Assembly: GCA_963795715.1 (NCBI GenBank)
Contig: CAWCIY010000002.1
Location: 1,116,001-1,180,000, forward strand
Direction of reading: 5' to 3'
DNA from: JAFEDN01 sp963795715
GTDB lineage: Bacteria; Pseudomonadota; Gammaproteobacteria; Coxiellales; Coxiellaceae
Length of the DNA: 64,000 bases
Position numbers and translations under genes: made by a program. The notes under the pieces are model-generated. The model ran no database searches. It was not told the DNA's origin and saw only the letters and a program-made list of their open reading frames with translations. Shown in pieces: positions 1 through 8,206 of this stretch (the first letter of the stretch is position 1; each line of letters starts with the position of its first letter).

Positions 1-74
1 CATAGCTCTGTAATCAAGAAAAATTGATTGACTGGTTCTGGGGGGAATCGAAGCGAAGACGGAGTTTCAGGGGA

Positions 75-103
75 TTCATTATTAAGATAATTAAGATTAT
101 AAT
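75..103 (+). promoter_or_regulatory. Probable sigma70 promoter of the redoxin-ohr pair
   Basis: A perfect TATAAT at 98-103 is preceded, with 17-bp spacing, by a weak -35 (TTCATT at 75-80, 3 of 6 consensus bases). It lies 31 bp before the redoxin start. Bases 1-74 show no convincing gene. Confidence 0.45.
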
Positions 104-133
104 CAGCCCTTTTAAGAAAATAATGGAGCGAAC

Positions 134-700
134 ATGTCTTTAACCGCATCAAATATGTTACCCTTGGGCTCAAAAGCAATAGATTTTACTTTACCTGATA
201 CAGTATCTGGAAAAAAATTATCCTTATCGCAATTGAAATCGCCTAAAGCGACCGTGATGATGTTTATCTGCAATCACTGTCCATTTGTGGTTCATATTCA
301 AAAACAACTGGTTAAAGTAGCCACTGCTTACCAAGCAAAAGAGGTTCAATTCATCGCAATCAGTTCAAATGATATCCAGAACTATCCGGAAGATTCCCCT
401 GAAAAAATGCGACAAGTCGCTAAAGAACTGGGCTACCCGTTCCCCTATTTGTTTGATGAATCTCAGGAAATAGCCAAGGCTTACCAAGCCGCTTGCACCC
501 CCGATTTTTTCGTTTATGATAAAGACCTGAAGCTGGTGTACCGAGGGCGATTTGACGATTCTCGCCCAGGAAAAGACATACCGGTCACAGGAAAAGATTT
601 AACACAAGCTTTGGACGCTGTGTTGGCTGGCAAACCGGTCCCTTCCGAGCAATTGCCAAGTATGGGCTGTAATATTAAATGGATTGAAACAGGAGGTTGA
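134..700 (+). CDS. Thioredoxin-like redoxin (AhpC/TSA superfamily)
   Basis: A 188-aa cytosolic thioredoxin-fold protein without signal peptide. The N-terminal part (GSKAIDFTLPD) is the usual opening of AhpC/TSA redoxins. Residues 46-49 read CNHC, directly followed by PFV, the active-site arrangement of the thioredoxin family protein group that carries C-x-x-C-P-F at this place. A further Cys sits in the QAACTPDFFVYD segment, where peroxiredoxin-like members keep a cis-Pro. It probably acts as a thiol reductase or peroxidase-like protein; the substrate cannot be read from the sequence. The stop overlaps the Shine-Dalgarno of the ohr-like gene (AGGAGG at 691-696), so the two are almost certainly co-transcribed as an oxidative-stress unit. 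The start has a GGAG ten bases upstream. Confidence 0.85.
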   Translation: MSLTASNMLPLGSKAIDFTLPDTVSGKKLSLSQLKSPKATVMMFICNHCPFVVHIQKQLVKVATAYQAKEVQFIAISSNDIQNYPEDSPEKMRQVAKELGYPFPYLFDESQEIAKAYQAACTPDFFVYDKDLKLVYRGRFDDSRPGKDIPVTGKDLTQALDAVLAGKPVPSEQLPSMGCNIKWIETGG

Positions 701-701
701 C

Positions 702-1130
702 ATGAGCCTTGAAAAAGTATTTTATCGAGCTAAAGTAACGGCCACCGGCGGTCGTGATGGTAAAGCGGTATCTTCAGATCAAGTTTTAGATCTAAAATTA
801 GCGGTGCCTAGAGAAATGGGCGGCTCTAATGGAAAAGCCACTAACCCTGAACAATTGTTCGCAGCGGGATATTCAGCCTGCTTTTTAGGGGCGATAAAAT
901 ACGCTGCTTCGAAAGAAAAAGTAAGTGTCCCCGACAACGCCACCGTGACTGCCATTGTTGGCATTGGGCCTATCACCAACGGCTTCGGGATAGAAGTAGA
1001 ACTGCAAATTGCCTTGCCTGGTATGGCGCGAGAAATTGCACAAGCTTTGGTAAATAAAGCACATAACGAGGTTTGCCCTTACTCAAATGCCACTCGAGGA
1101 AATATCGACGTGCGTTTGACTATTATTTAA
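702..1130 (+). CDS. ohr: Organic hydroperoxide resistance protein (OsmC/Ohr family)
   Basis: A 142-aa OsmC-fold peroxidase. The two reactive cysteines expected of Ohr are visible at residues 60 (GYSACF) and 125 (EVCPYS), and Arg18 lies in the GGRDG loop that normally positions the peroxidatic Cys. The 65-residue Cys spacing and the conserved NPEQLFAAGYSACF block favour Ohr over plain OsmC. It reduces organic hydroperoxides in the cytosol, usually with a lipoyl-dependent reductant. I chose ATG 702 rather than an upstream in-frame start because AGGAGG at 691-696 is correctly spaced and the family begins at MSLEKV. It follows the redoxin gene with one base between stop and start. Confidence 0.92.
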   Translation: MSLEKVFYRAKVTATGGRDGKAVSSDQVLDLKLAVPREMGGSNGKATNPEQLFAAGYSACFLGAIKYAASKEKVSVPDNATVTAIVGIGPITNGFGIEVELQIALPGMAREIAQALVNKAHNEVCPYSNATRGNIDVRLTII

Positions 1131-1159
1131 AAATCCTGTTAATCACTATCCCAACCCCC

Positions 1160-1212
1160 GCCAATATTTTAAAACTGAGCTCATTCGCGCCCGGCGGTTT
1201 TAAAATATTGGC
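1160..1212. terminator. Perfect 16-bp inverted repeat between convergent genes
   Basis: Arms at 1160-1175 and 1197-1212 are exact reverse complements (GCCAATATTTTAAAAC), with a 21-nt loop containing a TGAGCTCA palindrome. It lies between the convergent ohr and amidase genes. It has no clean U tract, so a bidirectional terminator is inferred from position and symmetry. Confidence 0.5.
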
Positions 1213-1260
1213 TATGCAAATGTGCTCAACTCTGTTAAGTTAACGCCATTAGATGAACGG

Positions 1261-1917
1261 TTACGGGTGATTTTTCAGATGTAAATCAGCTACGTCCGCT
1301 CTCACCTTTCGCATAAAAATCGGTCCTGGATCTGTTTTCGGCGTTATATATTGAGGATTTTTTTCTTGCCAGAGAGGCGAATTTCTGAATTCAGAGTATT
1401 CATAATGACCAATCAAATATTGAATGGTGGGGTATTTCTTCACCAACCATCGAATTAAATACGCATCTGCTCGCACCTGTGCCTCGGTTAGATTTTGTTG
1501 ACCATTCACACCGCCTACATTTTCTATACCAATAGCTACATTGTTTAAGCCAATGGTATGCCTTGCCATCCAGTTACTAGGCATCAACTGATAAATAACG
1601 CCATCCCTATTCACTAAAAATTGTGCGGAAACATTTAAATTTCCGGCAGAAATAATTTCAGACCGGCTTTTTGATAATGTTGGTTGATAGAACGCATCAT
1701 ACGTTGCTGTAAATGTGGGAATTTCAGTCCAATGAAGTACAATCATCCTGGGAACAATCGTGATTGGTTTAGACTCGTCAATGCCGTAATGTTCTTTTCT
1801 GTATTTTTTAGTTAGCTCAATTCGTTCTTTATTAAACATAATTGGTTTTTGCACGATGACTGGTTCACCCCAGGCGCAGGCAGTGAAGCACAAAAGTATA
1901 ATAAAAAGAATTTTCAT
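1261..1917 (-). CDS. N-acetylmuramoyl-L-alanine amidase, AmiD-like (Amidase_2)
   Basis: About 218 aa from ATG 1917; an in-frame start six codons earlier is possible, but the later Met opens directly into a hydrophobic signal peptide (MKILFIILLCFTACAWG) cut near residue 17. The C at ACAW could make it a lipoprotein, as in E. coli AmiD, although the lipobox is poor. The Amidase_2/PGRP fold is shown by the first zinc-ligand segment IVLHWTEIP, the second (LIGHYEYS), IGIENVGG, and the terminal KTDPGP. It should hydrolyse the MurNAc-L-Ala bond in periplasmic peptidoglycan or muropeptides. It is convergent with ohr and divergent from pstS; no operon partner is visible. Confidence 0.85.
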   Translation of the reverse strand: MKILFIILLCFTACAWGEPVIVQKPIMFNKERIELTKKYRKEHYGIDESKPITIVPRMIVLHWTEIPTFTATYDAFYQPTLSKSRSEIISAGNLNVSAQFLVNRDGVIYQLMPSNWMARHTIGLNNVAIGIENVGGVNGQQNLTEAQVRADAYLIRWLVKKYPTIQYLIGHYEYSEFRNSPLWQEKNPQYITPKTDPGPIFMRKVRADVADLHLKNHP

Positions 1918-2035
1918 ACTTTGAAAATAGGACAAAAATACAAAATTTTCAAGCAGTTTAGGGCATACAATGTTCCTTTTCTCATACTAGCTTCCTTTTA
2001 TTGATCAGCTTTTAGCATAATATTTAACAAGCTCT

Positions 2036-2069
2036 TTGTCATCTTTTTGTCACAAATCTAATTTATACT
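2036..2069 (+). promoter_or_regulatory. Pho box and -10 element upstream of pstS
   Basis: TTGTCAT-CTTT-TTGTCAC at 2036-2053 has the two 7-bp half sites separated by 4 bp that PhoB recognises. It is followed, after exactly 10 bp, by the -10 TATACT at 2064-2069. The box replaces a -35, as in class II PhoB promoters. Confidence 0.88.
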
Positions 2070-2098
2070 ACCTGCAACCCAACTTATAGGAAGGTATT

Positions 2099-3124
2099 AT
2101 GAAAATTAAACATGTTTTGCTTTCAGGAATCGTATTATTGGCAGGCACTGGTGCTGCGCTCGCAGCAACGCAAACAATCACCGGCGCAGGCGCAACCTTT
2201 CCCTACCCTCTCTATGTTAAATGGGCGCAACAATACCAGCAGCAGACCGGCGTCAATGTGAATTACCAGCCGATCGGCTCCGGCGGTGGCATTCAGCAAA
2301 TCAAATCGCAAACAGTAAACTTCGGCGCTTCCGACAAGCCTTTATCTACCAGTGAATTGCAACAAGCACATCTGATGCAGTTTCCAACGGTGGTTGGCGG
2401 CGTAGCCGCTGTAGTCAATCTGGTTGGATTAAAAAAACCACTCGTTTTATCAGGACCTGTTTTAGCTGATATTTATCAAGGAAAAATTACCACTTGGAAT
2501 GACCCGAAAATAATCGCTCTGAATCCAGGCGTGACATTACCTGCAACACCCATAACAGTTGTGCACCGCTCTGACGGCTCAGGCACAACCTTTTTATTTA
2601 CACATTATTTAAGTGATGTCAGTCCTGCTTGGAAAATACAAATTGGTGCGGATACTGCAGTCGCTTGGTCTACCGGCGTTGGCGGCAAAGGAAATGAAGG
2701 AGTCGCGGCTTATGTGCAACGCATTCAAGGCAGCATTGGTTATGTAGAATATGCTTATGCTCAGCAAAATCAACTCAATTATGTGCAACTGATTAATCAA
2801 TCAGGTCATGCAGTAGCTCCGTCATTGAATACTTTTGCCTCAGCAGCCGCTTATGCTCATTGGAGCACTCAAAATAATTTTGCCGAAATCCTCACTAATG
2901 AACCGGGAACTGATAGTTGGCCGATCGTAGGAGCAACATTTATTTTACTGAACTCTCTTTCTTCAAACACGCAACAAACCGCAGCCGTGTTACAATTTTT
3001 TAATTGGTCTTTTCAAAACGGCAAAGATGCCGCCAAGGATTTAAATTATGTCATGCTGCCTAATTCAGTAATTAAACTCATTCAACAACAATGGCGCGAG
3101 CAATTGAATTATCAAGTGAAATAA
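2099..3124 (+). CDS. pstS: Phosphate ABC transporter, periplasmic phosphate-binding protein
   Basis: A 341-aa periplasmic protein with a clear Sec signal peptide (residues 1-22, ending GAALA). The mature protein begins with the PstS hallmark TITGAGATFPYPLY, whose backbone and Ser/Thr side chains bind phosphate. SGGGIQQI and RSDGSGTTF supply the other phosphate-contact loops. It delivers phosphate to the PstCA channel. An AGGAAGG Shine-Dalgarno lies just before the ATG, and the Pho box is 46 bp upstream. It heads the pstSCAB operon; pstC begins 10 bp after its stop. Confidence 0.96.
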   Translation: MKIKHVLLSGIVLLAGTGAALAATQTITGAGATFPYPLYVKWAQQYQQQTGVNVNYQPIGSGGGIQQIKSQTVNFGASDKPLSTSELQQAHLMQFPTVVGGVAAVVNLVGLKKPLVLSGPVLADIYQGKITTWNDPKIIALNPGVTLPATPITVVHRSDGSGTTFLFTHYLSDVSPAWKIQIGADTAVAWSTGVGGKGNEGVAAYVQRIQGSIGYVEYAYAQQNQLNYVQLINQSGHAVAPSLNTFASAAAYAHWSTQNNFAEILTNEPGTDSWPIVGATFILLNSLSSNTQQTAAVLQFFNWSFQNGKDAAKDLNYVMLPNSVIKLIQQQWREQLNYQVK

Positions 3125-3133
3125 GGACAGTGA

Positions 3134-4171
3134 ATGTTATCTGCTAAAGATACTAGAAAATTTCAGGAGTTCCCGCTAAAGGAATCTCCACCTTACCCGC
3201 TGGATATAAACCAGAAAGCGGTTCCCGCTGTGCTTCAGCAGGAATCGCTGCGCAAATTTCGGTTTCAACATAGTCTAGATTTTGCCTTTAGTTGGGCGGC
3301 GCGTGTTTTGGCCTGCGGATTATTGGTTTTAGCAATTGTTACCGTATGCACTTTTTTTCATAACAGTTTGCCTAGCTTACAAAAATTTGGTTGGCGTTTT
3401 TTAATCAGCCAAGAATGGAATCCAGTCACCGAACAATTTGGCGCCTTATCAGCTATTCTCGGCACGTTAGTAACCTCTGCTATTGCAATGCTGATTGCCA
3501 TTCCGATGAGCTTTGGCATCGCCTTATTTATTACCGAAGTTTGCCCACGTTTCCTGCAACAAAGTTTACGCATATTAATCGAACTTTTAGCCGGTATTCC
3601 CAGCATTATTTATGGTATGTGGGGTTTGTTTGTGCTGGCGCCATTATTTGCCAATTATGTGCAACCGTGGTTAATCAGCCATCTTAGCCCCATAGCCGTG
3701 ATTGGCCCTTTTTTTCAAGGGGCTCCTTTGGGAATTGGTATTTTAACAGCAGGTGTAGTGCTCAGTATTATGGTTATTCCCTTCATTACTTCAGTACTGC
3801 GTGATGCCTTTGAAATTGTGCCTGATTTATTAAAAGAATCCGGTTACGCATTAGGAGCCACGCAATGGGAAGTGGTGCGCAATATTATTTTGCCCTATTG
3901 TAAAAGCAGTATCGCCGGAGGCATCATTTTAGGATTAGGCCGCGCCATCGGTGAAACTATGGCAGTTGCCTTTGTGATCGGAAACTCTCATCAACTTGTC
4001 AAATCTATATTAATGCCGGGAGCCAGTATTTCTTCCGTTCTGGCCAATGAATTTAGCGAGGCAACCGGAAAAATGTATCCTGCTTCATTCAGCGAACTTG
4101 GTTTAATTTTGTTTATGATCACATTATTAATATTTACTCTTTCTAAATTTTTAATGCCTAAAAAACATTAG
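3134..4171 (+). CDS. pstC: Phosphate ABC transporter permease PstC
   Basis: A 345-aa inner-membrane permease. A hydrophilic N-terminal tail of about 50 residues precedes the first membrane segment (AARVLACGLLVLAIVTVCTF). The binding-protein-dependent transport domain follows with several hydrophobic helices. The cytoplasmic EAA-type loop is seen as ESGYALGATQWEVV and contacts the ATPase. The tail is longer than in E. coli PstC but comparable to other gammaproteobacterial forms. It pairs with PstA to form the phosphate channel. Confidence 0.94.
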   Translation: MLSAKDTRKFQEFPLKESPPYPLDINQKAVPAVLQQESLRKFRFQHSLDFAFSWAARVLACGLLVLAIVTVCTFFHNSLPSLQKFGWRFLISQEWNPVTEQFGALSAILGTLVTSAIAMLIAIPMSFGIALFITEVCPRFLQQSLRILIELLAGIPSIIYGMWGLFVLAPLFANYVQPWLISHLSPIAVIGPFFQGAPLGIGILTAGVVLSIMVIPFITSVLRDAFEIVPDLLKESGYALGATQWEVVRNIILPYCKSSIAGGIILGLGRAIGETMAVAFVIGNSHQLVKSILMPGASISSVLANEFSEATGKMYPASFSELGLILFMITLLIFTLSKFLMPKKH

Positions 4172-4182
4172 GATAAACAAGT

Positions 4183-5038
4183 ATGTCTCTACGCTATTTT
4201 AAACGAAGACTGATTAATTTTGCTTATCTATGCACTGGCGTCAGTTGCGATATTAATAGGGCTTTCAATTTTATTATGGATTTTATTTGGCTTAATTAAA
4301 AATGGTATGCCTGGTTTTTCAGGGCATATTTTCACTACCAACACCCAACCGCCCGGAAGTTTGGGCGGCTTAAAAAATGCGATAGTCGGTAGCGCGATGA
4401 TGGTGTTCCTGGCTTTACTCATAGGCATACCTTTAGGTTTGTTCATCGGTATTTATTTAGCTGAATACGGCAAACAAAATCGCTTAGCACGCGCTATTCG
4501 TTTTATCAACGATGTTTTACTCAGTGTGCCGTCTATCTTATTGGGTTTGTTAATATATCAATTAATGGTGATACCCATGCAGCATTTTTCCGGTTGGGCC
4601 GGCTCGTGCGCCTTGGCTTTAATGGTGATCCCCATCATCGTGCGTACTACAGAAGATATGTTTTTACTGGTGCCGAATTGGTTACGTGAATCAGCCTATG
4701 CTTTAGGTGCAGCCCGTTGGAAAACGATTGTCAGTGTTGTTTTACGTGTTTCTCGTACTGGTGTGATCACTGGTATCTTGTTGGCTTTAGCTCGGATCAG
4801 TGGTGAAACTGCGCCACTTCTTTTTACTGCGCTGAACAATCAATTTTGGAGTACTGATATGAACCAGCCCATGGCTAACTTGCCATTGGTTATTTTTCAA
4901 TATGCCACCAGTCCTTATGCTGACTGGCAACAGATTGCGTGGACTGGCGCCTTGCTCATTACGGGCTCGGTCTTAGGACTAAATATTTTAGTCCGAGTTA
5001 TTTTTAAACAAAAACCACCGATTACTTTAAAAATATGA
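4183..5038 (+). CDS. pstA: Phosphate ABC transporter permease PstA, with a 1-nt frameshift near the N terminus
   Basis: The main reading frame (TTG 4220 to 5038, 272 aa) encodes the membrane helices and the EAA loop ESAYALGAARWKTI of PstA. The family normally begins with a short basic leader, and exactly that (MSLRYFKRRLIN) is encoded from ATG 4183 in the other frame. The two join if one T is removed from the TTTT run at about 4217-4221, giving RRLINLLIYALASV. As written, the leader frame runs into a stop and the main frame has only a TTG start without Shine-Dalgarno. This may be a real indel, a sequencing error or a slippery site. The 3' end overlaps pstB by 4 nt (ATGA). It is the second channel subunit for phosphate. 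Confidence 0.88.
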
Positions 5039-5793
5039 ACAAAATAAAAATTAAGATTAAAGATTTGGATTTTCATTATGGAAAACACCATGCTCTTAAA
5101 TCTATAGATTTAGATATTCCTGAACACAGTGTGACAGCGCTCATTGGCCCTTCCGGTTGTGGTAAATCGACATTATTGCGGACATTAAATCGAATGTACG
5201 AGATTTATGATAAACAAACCGCTACTGGAAAAATTTATTTAGATGAACACAATATTTTATCGGCTCATCAAGACTTGAATTTGCTGCGCAGCCAAGTTGG
5301 CATGGTTTTTCAAAAACCCACTCCCTTTCCAATGTCAATTTATAATAATATTGCCTTTGGAGTTTCTCTTTATGAAAAATTAACCCGCAGCCAAATGGCA
5401 GAACGTGTAGAATGGTCGTTACAAAAAGCGGCCTTGTGGAATGAAGTTAAACATATTTTAAAAAAAAGCGGTTTAGGTCTTTCGGGTGGGCAACAACAAC
5501 GTTTATGCATCGCTCGGGCCATCGCAGTAAAACCGCAGGTGATTTTATTGGACGAACCTACTTCTGCTTTAGACCCTATTTCTACAGCTCATATTGAAGA
5601 ATTGATTATTGAACTTAAAAAAGAATATACCATCGTGATGGTGACTCATAATATGCACCAAGCTAGGCGCATTGCCGATTTCACCGCTTATATGTATTTT
5701 GGTAAGTTGCTCGAACATAATAAAACGGAACAAATATTTTCTCATCCCATTCACCAATCTACGCAAGATTTTGTTTCTGGAAAAATCAGCTAA
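5035..5793 (+). CDS. pstB: Phosphate ABC transporter ATP-binding protein PstB
   Basis: A 252-aa ABC ATPase that powers phosphate import. Walker A is GPSGCGKST (about residues 38-46), the signature is LSGGQQQRL, and Walker B with the catalytic Glu is VILLDEPTSALDP; the H-loop His lies in VTHNMHQARR. The Q-loop segment MVFQKPTPFPMSIYNN is typical of PstB. Its start overlaps the pstA stop (ATGA), so translation is coupled. No phoU, phoB or phoR follows; instead a second Pho box controls the next gene. Confidence 0.96.
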   Translation: MNKIKIKIKDLDFHYGKHHALKSIDLDIPEHSVTALIGPSGCGKSTLLRTLNRMYEIYDKQTATGKIYLDEHNILSAHQDLNLLRSQVGMVFQKPTPFPMSIYNNIAFGVSLYEKLTRSQMAERVEWSLQKAALWNEVKHILKKSGLGLSGGQQQRLCIARAIAVKPQVILLDEPTSALDPISTAHIEELIIELKKEYTIVMVTHNMHQARRIADFTAYMYFGKLLEHNKTEQIFSHPIHQSTQDFVSGKIS

Positions 5794-5796
5794 TTT

Positions 5797-5830
5797 TTGT
5801 CATCTTCTTGTCACAATAACCTCTTACAAT
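5797..5830 (+). promoter_or_regulatory. Second Pho box and -10 element, upstream of the porin
   Basis: TTGTCAT-CTTC-TTGTCAC at 5797-5814 differs from the pstS box by a single spacer base. It again stands exactly 10 bp before a -10 (TACAAT at 5825-5830). This places the porin gene in the PhoB regulon independently of read-through from pstB. Confidence 0.87.
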
Positions 5831-5871
5831 GTGCACAGATTTAAAGTTTGTTCTCTAAGAGGTTATAAAAT

Positions 5872-7164
5872 ATGCTCAAGAATACCATCGTAACGTTGGG
5901 GATAATATCATCTTTTTCGATCTATCATATTGCATCGGCAGACGAATATCATTACGACAGCTTTTTAGATTTTCTCGAACAAACTCAAATTCATGGCGAT
6001 ATTCGTAGCTATTATTTCACTCGAGATTATACCAATCCCAATGTTTTAGATCAGTCTGCCTACTCATTAGGTGGCAATATCCGTTTTTTAACAGCTCCTT
6101 TTTTAACAGGTTTTCAAGTAGGCGGTGCTTATTACACCGCGCAATCTTTAGGTCTTAATAATAAAAACCCGAAAAAAGTAGATGTCACTCTACCTGGAAA
6201 TGACATTGGAGTCCTAGGGCAAATTTATTTGCAGTACCACATTACTCCTTTATTGATTCGGGTGGGTGATCAAATGATTAATACCCCGTGGATGCCCTCT
6301 GGCGATTCAAGAATCATTCCAGCCACTTATCAAGGTATTTATGCAGTATGGACCCCCATCACAGATTGGTCTTTTACCGGATTACGCATGTTTCAATTCA
6401 AAGGCCGTCCGGCTGATGAATTTTCTGCAACTAATCTATATAACCCTGAAAATGTAGGTGGTTCACCCATTTCTAAATTAAATGGTACTACTGACAACGG
6501 CGCCTGGGGTTTTGGCGCCAATTATGCTCATGGTCCGATCAACTCAGAAACTTGGTATTATCAATTCTTAGATTTTGGCAATCTTATTTACGATAATACC
6601 CAATATAATTTTAATTTTAGACCCGACATTCAACCCTTAATTGCTGCCCAGGTTTTTAAGGAATATGGAGATGGCGATAATATTTTACAACAAGTTTCTA
6701 CAGGAAAAGCGGACGCCGGCGGATATGGTTTACTTGCGGGACTGGTATTTTATAATGCAAAATTCACCGCCGGTTTTAACCAAATCTTCTCCGATGGTGA
6801 TGCTTTTAAAAATGGCGATATTGTTTCTCCTTACACCACCGGTTATGCCGATGATCCATTATACTCGACGTCTATGATCGCCGGATTAATAGAAAAATCT
6901 TCTGGTGAAGCTTATAAATTGACTGCCAGCTACGCGGCTTTGCAAAAAGATTTATTATTATCCGTCAGTTTCGCGCAATATTTTACTGAACCGCAAGTCA
7001 AAGACACTGACGAAACTGACTTCGATGTCAGCTATTCGTTTGCTCATTGGCCCAATAAATTTTTAAAAGATTTGTCTATTCGTAACCGCTTAGGCATCCA
7101 AACGGGTGATCCGAATAAAGGTACTTTTTACTATAATAGAGTCATGTTGCAGTATAGTTTTTAG
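5872..7164 (+). CDS. OprD-family outer membrane porin, PhoB-regulated
   Basis: A 430-aa precursor with a Sec signal peptide (residues 1-23, ending IASA). The mature chain has the alternating pattern of a beta-barrel and ends in Phe (RVMLQYSF), the outer-membrane assembly signal. Segments such as LEQTQIHGDIRSYYFTRDY, GAWGFGANYAHG and LSIRNRLGIQTGDPNKG resemble OprD/Occ channels. Given its own Pho box, it most likely admits phosphate or an organophosphate across the outer membrane, the role OprP/OprO or PhoE play elsewhere; the solute is inference. It uses a family not usually associated with the Pho regulon. The gene stands alone after pstSCAB. Confidence 0.75.
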   Translation: MLKNTIVTLGIISSFSIYHIASADEYHYDSFLDFLEQTQIHGDIRSYYFTRDYTNPNVLDQSAYSLGGNIRFLTAPFLTGFQVGGAYYTAQSLGLNNKNPKKVDVTLPGNDIGVLGQIYLQYHITPLLIRVGDQMINTPWMPSGDSRIIPATYQGIYAVWTPITDWSFTGLRMFQFKGRPADEFSATNLYNPENVGGSPISKLNGTTDNGAWGFGANYAHGPINSETWYYQFLDFGNLIYDNTQYNFNFRPDIQPLIAAQVFKEYGDGDNILQQVSTGKADAGGYGLLAGLVFYNAKFTAGFNQIFSDGDAFKNGDIVSPYTTGYADDPLYSTSMIAGLIEKSSGEAYKLTASYAALQKDLLLSVSFAQYFTEPQVKDTDETDFDVSYSFAHWPNKFLKDLSIRNRLGIQTGDPNKGTFYYNRVMLQYSF

Positions 7165-7273
7165 TAAGGTAACCTCAGAATGATTTTGACGTGTACTAAG
7201 AAAAATTACTCTTAAAATCTTTCATGTACATCAGTGTTAGGATTATTTTTTCTATTAACTAAATCAGTCATGA

Positions 7274-8206
7274 TTATGAACATAATCCTCGCAGATGCGC
7301 AACAACACAATCACCTAATACAGATAAATTGTAACCGCCCTCCAAAACGGAAATCATTCGACCGGAGCAGACTTGTTTGGCGATGCGGCTGATTTCAACA
7401 CTTAACCATTCATAATCTTGTGTAATTAATTGCAATTGACCCAGAGGGTCTTGTTGGTGGGCATCAAAGCCGGCAGAAAAGAAAATCAGTTCCGGTTTAA
7501 ATTTTAAAATAGCATCAAACCACTGCGCACTGACTTGGCTGCGAAAAGTTTCACTGGTGGTTCCAGCAGGCAACGGAACATTGATAATGTGATTAGATTG
7601 AGTATTTGCGCCTACAAACGGATAAAAAGGGTGCTGAAAGGAAGAGCATAATAACACTCTCTCATCATTCCGAAAAATATCTTCAGTGCCATTGCCGTGA
7701 TGAACATCAAAATCAACTATGGCGATTCGGCGCAATTGATATTTTTCTAATGCGTAAGCAACGCCAACAGCAAGATTATTAAAAAAACAAAAGCCCATTG
7801 CTGTTGCTCTTTCCGCATGATGCCCCGGTGGTCTAACATTGCAAAATGCTATTTGAGCTTGATTGGTTTGAGTTAAATCTACTGCCTGAATTACGGCGCC
7901 AGCCGCTCTGAGTGCAGCAGTGAGTGTATACGGATTCATGATGGTGTCAGGATCCAAAGAGATGTACCCTCCTTTAGGCGCAAGCTGAAAAATCTGTTCA
8001 ACATAATCATGAGTATGTGTGCGCAGTAGATCTTTACTGGTAGCTAAAGACGCATTTAGTTGCAAGGCATATGTCATTAAACCAGAATGCTGCAAAGCAT
8101 CTGCAATAATCTGGATTCGTTGAGGGCACTCGAGATGAGAAATACCCATTTCATGCAAGAGGCAATCGGGATGAGTAATCATAGCTAATTCAGTATAATT
8201 GCTCAT
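7274..8206 (-). CDS. Histone deacetylase-family amidohydrolase
   Basis: A 310-aa arginase/deacetylase-fold protein of the HDAC/AcuC/acetylpolyamine amidohydrolase group. The catalytic signatures are RPPGHHAE (His pair) and DFDVHHGNGTEDIF (zinc Asp/His and the HGNG loop); SAGFDAHQQDPLG supplies the third zinc ligand and LEGGYN the terminal Tyr region. It should deacetylate lysine or polyamine-type substrates in the cytosol. Its ATG overlaps the stop of tssF by 4 nt, so it is translated as the last gene of a T6SS transcript. A role in type VI secretion is not established and may be coincidental. Confidence 0.88.
   Translation of the reverse strand: MSNYTELAMITHPDCLLHEMGISHLECPQRIQIIADALQHSGLMTYALQLNASLATSKDLLRTHTHDYVEQIFQLAPKGGYISLDPDTIMNPYTLTAALRAAGAVIQAVDLTQTNQAQIAFCNVRPPGHHAERATAMGFCFFNNLAVGVAYALEKYQLRRIAIVDFDVHHGNGTEDIFRNDERVLLCSSFQHPFYPFVGANTQSNHIINVPLPAGTTSETFRSQVSAQWFDAILKFKPELIFFSAGFDAHQQDPLGQLQLITQDYEWLSVEISRIAKQVCSGRMISVLEGGYNLSVLGDCVVAHLRGLCS

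Noticed and set aside
1..74. End of an upstream coding region
   Set aside because: One frame is open (LIDWFWGESKRRRSFRG), but it is short, begins after a stop and has no recognisable similarity.
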